A DNA stretch of 5,407 nt, from the NCBI GenBank assembly GCA_016764635.1, contig JAESRM010000096.1:1-5407 (forward strand). Reading direction: 5' to 3'. The translations under genes were made by a program, and so were the position numbers. This stretch comes from Planctomycetota bacterium. GTDB lineage: Bacteria; Planctomycetota; UBA1135; GCA-002686595. Shown in pieces: positions 1 to 4,343 of the stretch. Positions within the stretch are counted from its first letter, which is position 1. Every line of letters begins with the position of its first letter. A model generated the notes under the pieces. That model did no database searches and was not told the DNA's origin. It worked only from the letters and a program-made list of their open reading frames with translations.

Positions 1-499
1 CATCGGCCAGCTGAAAGACGGCGATTTGGTGGTGGGCAACCGCACCCGGGTCACCGTGGTCAAGAACAAGATCGCCCCGCCCTTCCGTAAGGTCGAATTC
101 GACATCCTGTTCAACAAGGGCATCAGCCGCGAGGGCGAACTGCTCGACCTGGGCCAACGCTCCGGCACCGTGCAGCGCTCGGGTACCTGGTACTCGATGA
201 AGCACCCCACCGACGGCGAAATCCGTTTGGGCCAGGGCATGGAACGCTCACGCAACTTCCTGATCGACAACCCGGACTTGGCCGACGTGATCGAAACCGA
301 GATCCGCGCCTTCTTTGCAGTCAAAGAAGATCCCATGCCCGACGAGGAGCCGGACATGGAAATCCCGGCAGCTGAAGCGAAACCCGAGGCAAAACCCGCA
401 GCCGCGACCAAAGAACCGGCCAAAGCCCCTGCAGGAGCCCCTGCAAAAGCCGAGGCGCCTGTGGCCAAAGCTGCCAAGAAGCCCACAGCTAAGGCTTAG
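1..499 (+). CDS. recA: RecA recombinase, C-terminal 165 residues (5' end outside window)
   Basis: RecA is the ATP-dependent strand-exchange protein that forms filaments on single-stranded DNA and triggers LexA cleavage. Only its 3' part is present; the reading frame is open from base 2 and stops at TAG 497-499. The end of the ATPase core is seen in GNRTRVTVVKNKIAPPFRK and FDILFNKGIS. The small C-terminal domain follows (GELLDLG, SGTWYS, RLGQG, NFLIDNPDLADVIETEIR). Two features differ from E. coli RecA. About five extra residues (around MKHPTDG, bases 197-217) lie between WYS and the GQG loop. After a short acidic stretch (EDPMPDEEPDME), the protein also ends in a 43-residue low-complexity tail (bases 368-496) with 19 Ala, 9 Lys and 7 Pro. 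E. coli RecA ends in a short acidic tail instead. A strong terminator follows, and no recX lies between recA and alaS. Identity is certain; the tail's role is unknown. Confidence 0.97.
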   Translation, partial: IGQLKDGDLVVGNRTRVTVVKNKIAPPFRKVEFDILFNKGISREGELLDLGQRSGTVQRSGTWYSMKHPTDGEIRLGQGMERSRNFLIDNPDLADVIETEIRAFFAVKEDPMPDEEPDMEIPAAEAKPEAKPAAATKEPAKAPAGAPAKAEAPVAKAAKKPTAKA

Positions 500-526
500 G
501 ACTCAAGACCAGCAACCACTGCTTTC

Positions 527-573
527 AACCAGGGGCCGTTCGTTTTCCCAGACGAACCGCCCCTGGTTTTTTT
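527..573 (+). terminator. Rho-independent terminator of recA
   Basis: A long hairpin begins 28 bases after the recA stop. The outer stem AACCAGGGG (527-535) pairs with CCCCTGGTT (560-568). The stem continues inward through 536-543 with 552-559, with a single C-C mismatch (537/558), leaving a loop of about 8 bases. The 3' side runs into seven T residues (567-573). This is a textbook intrinsic terminator and marks recA as the last gene of its transcript. Confidence 0.93.
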
Positions 574-598
574 GCGGTTAGGGGGAGTGTGGTTTGGG

Positions 599-626
599 TG
601 GCCCTGTAGGACGTTAACTTCTGCGG
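599..626 (+). repeat. Left terminal inverted repeat of the foldback element
   Basis: The 28 bases starting TGGCCCTGTAG and containing CGTTAACT and CTGCGG match the reverse complement of 1082-1109 at 25 of 28 positions. The differences are at 610, 611 and 620. It lies 25 bases after the T-tract of the recA terminator. Confidence 0.7.
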
Positions 627-661
627 TTGTGAGTTCGGGTATACAGAAACTACGCAGAGAG

Positions 662-727
662 CGATTCGGGTCAGTTCACACGAAGACACGAAGGACGCGA
701 AGAACACGAAGCTCTACGTCAACTAAG
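662..727 (+). repeat. Highly conserved left-arm block
   Basis: This 66-base block begins CGATTCGGGTCAGTTCAC and is repeated in inverted orientation at 983-1046 with only four differences (689, 715, 720 and 724). It is the longest near-identical stretch of the element and contains a short tandem array. Confidence 0.85.
678..711 (+). repeat. Four short tandem copies of ACACGAAG-type unit
   Basis: The units are ACACGAAG (678-685), ACACGAAG (686-693), GACGCGAAG (694-702) and AACACGAAG (703-711), so the period is 8 to 9 bases. The array is mirrored on the opposite strand at 997-1030 as part of the right arm. Translation of such arrays gives the low-complexity HEDxKDxKNTK pattern, which should not be read as a protein. 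Confidence 0.75.
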
Positions 728-813
728 AAAAGTGAGCTGCGGATACAATACGGATTGGGTGCAGTCCACCCGAAAATACGTAAAGCGGAAGGAGCAACGC
801 AGCGAAGCGGCGT

Positions 814-834
814 AGGGAAAGGAAGGGAAGGGAA
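814..834 (+). other. Purine-only tract inside the foldback element
   Basis: Twenty-one consecutive A/G bases (G-runs separated by short A-runs) lie just 5' of the central palindrome. The preceding bases (about 795-810, GCAACGCAGCGAAGCGG) are part of the same non-repeated centre. No function can be assigned. Confidence 0.5.
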
Positions 835-839
835 CTAAT

Positions 840-906
840 CGAGGTTCTGGCGAAGCCAGGCCGAGAAGAATTTAACTCGTCTCGTTCTGGCTTCGCCAGA
901 ACCTCG
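840..906. repeat. Central perfect 20-base inverted repeat (cruciform-capable hairpin)
   Basis: Positions 840-859 and 887-906 are perfect reverse complements over 20 bases, and CGAG (862-865) with CTCG (881-884) extends the stem across a short mismatch. Each arm is also a small hairpin: CTGGC, GAA, GCCAG on the left (847-859) and CTGGC, TTC, GCCAG on the right (887-899). Its symmetry centre is near 873, not at 854 where the outer arms are centred. It is therefore a separate module and not the natural middle of the large foldback. No T-tract follows, so it is not a normal terminator. Confidence 0.85.
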
Positions 907-980
907 CATTCTTCCGTGATTTTGGATCAACAGCTCACTCGGACTGCGCCTAAGACGCATTGTGTTCGTGACGCAACTCC

Positions 981-1046
981 CTTTGTTAACGTGGAGCTTC
1001 GTGTTCTTCGCGTCCTTCATGTCTTCGTGTGAACTGACCCGAATCG
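981..1046 (-). repeat. Highly conserved right-arm block
   Basis: This is the inverted copy of 662-727, with 62 of 66 positions identical. Here the GTTAAC hexamer is intact (985-990), whereas the left arm has GTCAAC. The arms have therefore drifted slightly since they were formed or last homogenised. Confidence 0.85.
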
Positions 1047-1081
1047 TTCTCATTTGAGGTGTCTTCGGCCATCGTTCTCCT

Positions 1082-1109
1082 CCGCAGGAGTTAACGCACT
1101 ACAGGGCCA
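1082..1109 (-). repeat. Right terminal inverted repeat of the foldback element
   Basis: This is the partner of 599-626. Read on the minus strand it starts TGGCCCTGTAG, then TGCGTTAACT and CCTGCGG. It ends 43 bases before the candidate alaS promoter. Confidence 0.7.
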
Positions 1110-1152
1110 ATCCGCCACATGGCCCAGATACCAGGAAGAACGAGCGACGCTA

Positions 1153-1181
1153 TTGGCGAAAAGGGGGCCTTGGCATAGGAT
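1153..1181 (+). promoter_or_regulatory. Candidate sigma70-type promoter for alaS
   Basis: TTGGCG (1153-1158) and TAGGAT (1176-1181) are separated by exactly 17 bases, each matching the consensus hexamer at four of six positions. Transcription would begin near 1188, giving a leader of about 50 bases before the alaS ATG. The strong recA terminator upstream implies that alaS needs its own promoter somewhere in this gap. The match is modest and other promoters are possible. Confidence 0.35.
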
Positions 1182-1240
1182 GCTGGCGCTGTGCCGGGCT
1201 TTTCTGGTGCTTTAGACCCTTGTATTGACCCCCCGCGGCC

Positions 1241-3919
1241 ATGTTTGAACTTCCCTCGTCTTTCCCCTCCTCCCAAGCCGTTCGTCAGAGTTTCGTGGAC
1301 TTCTTTGCGGCCCAGGGGCACAAGGTTGTGCCGTCCTCGCCGGTTTTCCCCCAGGATGACCCGACGCTGCTGTTCATCAACGCGGGCATGAACCAGTTCA
1401 AGGATGTTTTCTTGGGCACCGGCAAACGCGATTACTCGCGCGCGGTGGACTCGCAGAAATGCATTCGGGTTCAGGGCAAGCACAACGACCTGGAGGAAGT
1501 GGGGGTGGACACTTACCACCACACGTTCTTCGAGATGCTGGGCAACTGGTCCTTCGGTGATTACTTCAAGGAAGAGGCCATCGTGTGGCACTGGGAGTTG
1601 CTCACCAAGGTTTGGAAGCTGCCCAAGGAGCGCTTGTGGATCACGGTTTTCGGTGGCGATGAAAGCGATGGTTTGCCGGTGGATGAAGAGGCCGAACAAC
1701 TCTGGCTGAAGTTGACCGACGTGGACCCCAGCCACATTCTACGCTGCGGCAAGAAGGACAACTTCTGGGAGATGGGGGAGACGGGTCCGTGCGGGCCCTG
1801 CTCCGAGATCCACATCGACCGGGGCGGTCCCGACGACGATCCGGCCGATGGCGCCAATCCGGAGATTGGTGTCAACGCGGACAACGAGCGATTCATCGAA
1901 CTGTGCAACCTGGTGTTCATGCAATTCAACCGCTTGGACGATGGCAGCCTCAAGCCGCTGCCCGCTGGCTGCATCGACACGGGCATGGGTTTTGAGCGCG
2001 TGCTGTCTGTCCTGCAAGGCAAGAGTTCCAACTACGACACGGACCTGTTCACCCCGATTTTCGACGCGCTGGGTGAGATCACCGGCGTGCCTTACAAATC
2101 GGGCGATGAGAAAAAGGACATCGCCTTCCGCGTCTGCGCCGACCACGTGCGCGCCGTGACCAGTGCGTTGTCGGACGGCGCCTTGCCCTCCAACGAAGGC
2201 CGCGGTTATGTGCTGCGCCGTTTGATCCGTCGCGCATCCCGCTACGGCTTGCAAACCTTGGGGCTGCAAGATCCATTCCTGTATCAATTGATCGCGCCGG
2301 TCATTTCCGTTCTGGGCGACGCTTTCCCCGAGATGAAGGCTCGCCGGGAGCACGTGGAATTGGTCATGCGTGCGGAGGAAGAGTCCTTCCGTCGCACCCT
2401 ACAGCGCGGAATCGTGCAGTTTGACAAAATGGCCAAGGGGCTTAAAGGCGGCGAAACCTTGGAAGGCGTGGAGGCTTACGAGCTGTACGCCACCTTTGGT
2501 TTCCCCCAGGATCTGGTGGAGCTGATGGCCAGCGAGCACGATCTCAAGCTGGACAACGAAGGCTGGGAGAAAGCCAAGAAAGCCCACAGTGAAATCAGCA
2601 AGAGCGAAGGCCGCTTCAAACAGTTGCTCTCCGCCGAGCAGGTCAGCGACTTACACGCTACTGTTTCGACCTACAGCGAAGCGGGCGAGAAGGGCTTGAA
2701 GCTCGAAACGAAACTGAGCGCAACGTTTGCCGATGATGGCAAGGGCGAACGCTGGATCCTGGAGAGCTCCCCGTTTTACGCGGAGGGCGGAGGCCAGGTG
2801 GGCGACACCGGACGTTTGCTCGATAGCGAAGGCAACTGGGCTTTCGAAGTCACGGACACCAAACGCATCGGCGACATTGTTGTGCACCTGGGCAAAGCCT
2901 ACGGCCCCATCAAACCTGGCGACACTTTGATCGCCGAGGTCGACGTCCAGCGCCGCGCTCGCATCCAAGCCAACCACACGGCCACGCACTTGCTGCACAA
3001 AGCTTTGCAGGAGGTCCTGGGCGACCACGTGACCCAACAGGGTTCCCACGTGGGCCCCGAGCGCCTGCGCTTTGACTTCAGCCAGCCCAAGGGCATGACG
3101 CCCGAGCAGGTGGCCCTGGTCGAGGCCAAGGTCAACACGCAGATCCTGCTCAACAAGAGGGTGCAGACCACGGTGGAGTCCTTCGACGCCGCCAAGGCGC
3201 GCGGAGTAATGGCCCTGTTCGGCGAGAAGTACGGGGACGAGGTGCGCGTGGTGGACGTGGGCGGATGGTCCTTGGAGTTGTGCGGTGGAACCCACGTGTC
3301 CGCCGGCGGCGACATCGGTCCCTTCGTGATCGTCACGGAGCGCGCCATCCAAGCCGGCGTGCGCCGCATCGAAGCGTTGACCCACCAGGGCGCGCTCGAC
3401 CACATCGCTAAAGTGCGCGGCTTGCTGGCCGATACTGCACGCTCCCTAAAGGTTAAGGAGGACGAACTTCCCGAGCGCGTGAGCGCCCTGATGAAGGACC
3501 TCAAGAAGGCCAAAAAGGCGGGCAGCCAGAAAGCCAGCGGCGACGTGGGCGCGGCTTTTGATGGCATCAAATTCGGGCTCGTCGAACGCGCTGGGGTTCC
3601 CAGCGGGGTCTTCGACCTGCCTGAAATGGACGGGGACGGCCTGCGCGCCATCGGCGAGCGGGTGCAGTCCCTGGGACCTGACCTGGCACTGGTTCTCATG
3701 GGCCGGGCGGGCGACAAAGTGCCTTTCCTGGTGCTCTGCCGGGGTCAGGCCCTGGAAAAGGGCCTCAAAGCCGGCGCGGTGGCCAAAGCCATGGCCAAGG
3801 TGCTCGGTGGGGGTGGCGGAGGCCGTCCCGAGTCCGCCCAGGGCCAGGGAATGAAAGTTGCAGCGGCCAAGGAGGCCTATGCAGCCGCCGAAGAGGCCCT
3901 TGCAGCCGTTTTGGCCTAA
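1241..3919 (+). CDS. alaS: Alanyl-tRNA synthetase (AlaRS), complete, 892 residues
   Basis: This cytoplasmic class II enzyme charges tRNA-Ala with alanine and hydrolyses mischarged Ser- and Gly-tRNA-Ala. The length (892 residues) is close to the 876 of E. coli. Domains run in order. The class II catalytic core includes LLFINAGMNQFKDVFLGT (about 44-61), motif 2 with QKCIRVQGKHNDLEEVG and FFEMLGNWSFGDYF (96-109), and motif 3 IDTGMGFERV (245-254). The tRNA-recognition domain contains ADHVRAVTSALSDGALPSN and GRGYVLRRLIRRA (from 300). The editing domain has zinc ligands in HTATH (579-583) and CGGTH (681-685). A coiled linker rich in Lys and Glu (about 720-770) and a Gly-rich C-terminal DHHA1-type domain (GGGGGGRP, then an Ala-rich helix) complete it. 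All four expected zinc-site residues are present. The ATG at 1241 precedes the conserved core by a normal length. No Shine-Dalgarno sequence is seen before it. The gene stands alone between two promoters. Confidence 0.98.
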   Translation: MFELPSSFPSSQAVRQSFVDFFAAQGHKVVPSSPVFPQDDPTLLFINAGMNQFKDVFLGTGKRDYSRAVDSQKCIRVQGKHNDLEEVGVDTYHHTFFEMLGNWSFGDYFKEEAIVWHWELLTKVWKLPKERLWITVFGGDESDGLPVDEEAEQLWLKLTDVDPSHILRCGKKDNFWEMGETGPCGPCSEIHIDRGGPDDDPADGANPEIGVNADNERFIELCNLVFMQFNRLDDGSLKPLPAGCIDTGMGFERVLSVLQGKSSNYDTDLFTPIFDALGEITGVPYKSGDEKKDIAFRVCADHVRAVTSALSDGALPSNEGRGYVLRRLIRRASRYGLQTLGLQDPFLYQLIAPVISVLGDAFPEMKARREHVELVMRAEEESFRRTLQRGIVQFDKMAKGLKGGETLEGVEAYELYATFGFPQDLVELMASEHDLKLDNEGWEKAKKAHSEISKSEGRFKQLLSAEQVSDLHATVSTYSEAGEKGLKLETKLSATFADDGKGERWILESSPFYAEGGGQVGDTGRLLDSEGNWAFEVTDTKRIGDIVVHLGKAYGPIKPGDTLIAEVDVQRRARIQANHTATHLLHKALQEVLGDHVTQQGSHVGPERLRFDFSQPKGMTPEQVALVEAKVNTQILLNKRVQTTVESFDAAKARGVMALFGEKYGDEVRVVDVGGWSLELCGGTHVSAGGDIGPFVIVTERAIQAGVRRIEALTHQGALDHIAKVRGLLADTARSLKVKEDELPERVSALMKDLKKAKKAGSQKASGDVGAAFDGIKFGLVERAGVPSGVFDLPEMDGDGLRAIGERVQSLGPDLALVLMGRAGDKVPFLVLCRGQALEKGLKAGAVAKAMAKVLGGGGGGRPESAQGQGMKVAAAKEAYAAAEEALAAVLA

Positions 3920-3945
3920 ATCGGCAAAATCCGTTCCCTTCCTGG

Positions 3946-3964
3946 GTCCTGCAACGGGACTTTT
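3946..3964 (+). terminator. Weak candidate terminator after alaS
   Basis: A 5-base-pair stem, GTCCT (3946-3950) with GGGAC (3956-3960, including one T-G pair), has a GCAAC loop and is followed by four T residues (3961-3964). It lies 27 bases after the alaS stop. The stem is short and the T-tract meagre, so read-through into rpmF is likely even if it works. Confidence 0.25.
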
Positions 3965-3994
3965 CAGGAAATTTCAAGACCAAAGCGCCTTCCA

Positions 3995-4023
3995 TTGACT
4001 CCAGGGCTGGGGGGCGCTATGTT
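3995..4023 (+). promoter_or_regulatory. Sigma70-type promoter candidate for rpmF-plsX
   Basis: TTGACT (3995-4000, five of six consensus bases) is followed after exactly 17 bases by TATGTT (4018-4023, four of six). Transcription would start near 4030, leaving a leader of about 68 bases before rpmF. The spacer is G-rich (a run of six G at 4009-4014). This is the best promoter match in the window and sits where an rpmF-plsX operon promoter is expected. Confidence 0.55.
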
Positions 4024-4037
4024 TCCCCGCTTATCCC

Positions 4038-4052
4038 GACCTTTCGCAGGTC
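4038..4052 (+). other. Small hairpin in the rpmF leader
   Basis: GACCT (4038-4042) pairs with AGGTC (4048-4052) around the loop TTCGC, near the start of the predicted rpmF transcript. It could protect the 5' end or be chance; nothing in it resembles a known riboswitch. Confidence 0.3.
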
Positions 4053-4097
4053 ACTCCAGCACCCGGGTTCGCCCGACTACTCAGCACAAACGGTTCC

Positions 4098-4304
4098 ATG
4101 GCCCACCCCAAACGACGCATCTCCAAGTCCCGCAAGAACATGAAGCGTTCACACTTGGCCCTGACCGATCAGCCCACCCAGAAGGACCCGCGCTCCAACG
4201 CATTGACCCGTCCCCATCGAGTCAATGAGAAAGAGTCCACCCACTACGGGTTCGAAAAGGGCGGCGACGGCGGTTTCGAAGTCTTCGAGCGCGAAGACTT
4301 CTAG
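4098..4304 (+). CDS. rpmF: 50S ribosomal protein L32 (bL32), cysteine-free form, 68 residues
   Basis: L32 is a small basic protein of the large ribosomal subunit, near the peptidyl-transferase side. The N-terminal signature is clear: AHPKRRISKSRKNMKRSH (2-19), then LALT, as in E. coli KRGMRRSHDALT. A conserved PHRV lies at 39-42. Many bacterial L32 proteins carry a CxxC...CxxC zinc ribbon around this PHRV. Here no cysteine is present anywhere in the protein, so it is the C-minus, zinc-independent type. Unusually, the C-terminus is acidic and aromatic (GGFEVFEREDF) instead of the basic end seen in E. coli. The ATG at 4098 is the only sensible start because MAHPKRR is the conserved N-terminus; no Shine-Dalgarno sequence precedes it. 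plsX follows after 39 bases, the usual rpmF-plsX arrangement. Confidence 0.93.
   Translation: MAHPKRRISKSRKNMKRSHLALTDQPTQKDPRSNALTRPHRVNEKESTHYGFEKGGDGGFEVFEREDF
4278..4301 (+). other. Perfect stem-loop at the 3' end of rpmF
   Basis: GAAGTCTTC (4278-4286) and GAAGACTTC (4293-4301) are perfect 9-base reverse complements around a 6-base loop GAGCGC, whose outer G and C could add a tenth pair. The hairpin encodes the last residues of L32 and ends one base before its TAG stop. No T-tract follows. It is not an intrinsic terminator but could act as an mRNA processing or stability element between rpmF and plsX. Confidence 0.5.
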
Positions 4305-4343
4305 TCTGCACGGGTTAGAGCCCAGGCTCGACCCAACAATTCT

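Larger units (their letters stand above)
599..1109. mobile_element. Foldback / MITE-like inverted-repeat element with no coding capacity
   Basis: This 511-base block fills most of the recA-alaS gap. Its left arm (599-767) and right arm (941-1109) are reverse complements in one continuous ungapped register (paired positions sum to 1708), with 125 of 169 matches by my count. Identity is uneven. The tips starting TGGCCCTGTAG match 25/28; 627-661 matches only 13/35; 662-727 matches 62/66; 728-757 matches about half; and 758-767 matches 9/10. The centre (768-940) holds an independent 20-base palindrome and a purine-rich tract. The open frames inside are low-complexity by-products of the repeats (for example HEDMKDAKNTKLH read on the minus strand) and have no start or domain support. 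Long terminal inverted repeats without a transposase suggest a non-autonomous transposable element. I see no clear target-site duplication. The outer ends are uncertain by about 10 bases, because a further TGTGG/CCACA match (588-592 with 1115-1119) lies one base out of register. A structured non-coding RNA is the main alternative. Confidence 0.62.

Noticed and set aside
572..838. 88-codon open frame on + strand in the recA-alaS gap
   Set aside because: It starts within the terminator T-tract and its translation is dominated by the short tandem repeat (TKTRRTRRTR). It has no ribosome binding site or domain and lies over the inverted repeat.
661..1046. CRISPR array or integron attC site
   Set aside because: The repeats are inverted, with one copy per arm, and not regularly spaced direct repeats with unique spacers. 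The element is far longer than an attC site and lacks its paired core sites.
835..1053. 72-codon open frame on the - strand
   Set aside because: It is low-complexity sequence (HEDMKDAKNTK) generated by the repeat arms and the palindrome. It is a typical spurious call in this kind of repeat.
591..1120. Target-site duplication flanking the foldback element
   Set aside because: The bases next to the ends (ending GTTTGGG on the left and starting ATCCGCC on the right) share no direct repeat that I can see. A mobile origin is therefore not proven by this test.
1091..1735. 214-codon minus-strand frame antisense to the start of alaS
   Set aside because: It is the mirror of a high-GC coding region with His/Val/Gln/Leu-rich sequence and no recognisable motif. 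The + strand frame is a certain AlaRS.
2651..3403. 250-codon minus-strand frame antisense to alaS
   Set aside because: It is a shadow of the AlaRS reading frame caused by codon bias, with no independent start signal or family match.
3995..4228. 77-codon + strand frame overlapping the rpmF promoter and gene
   Set aside because: It starts at the TTG that forms the candidate -35 box, runs out of frame through the conserved rpmF sequence, and has no recognisable protein features.
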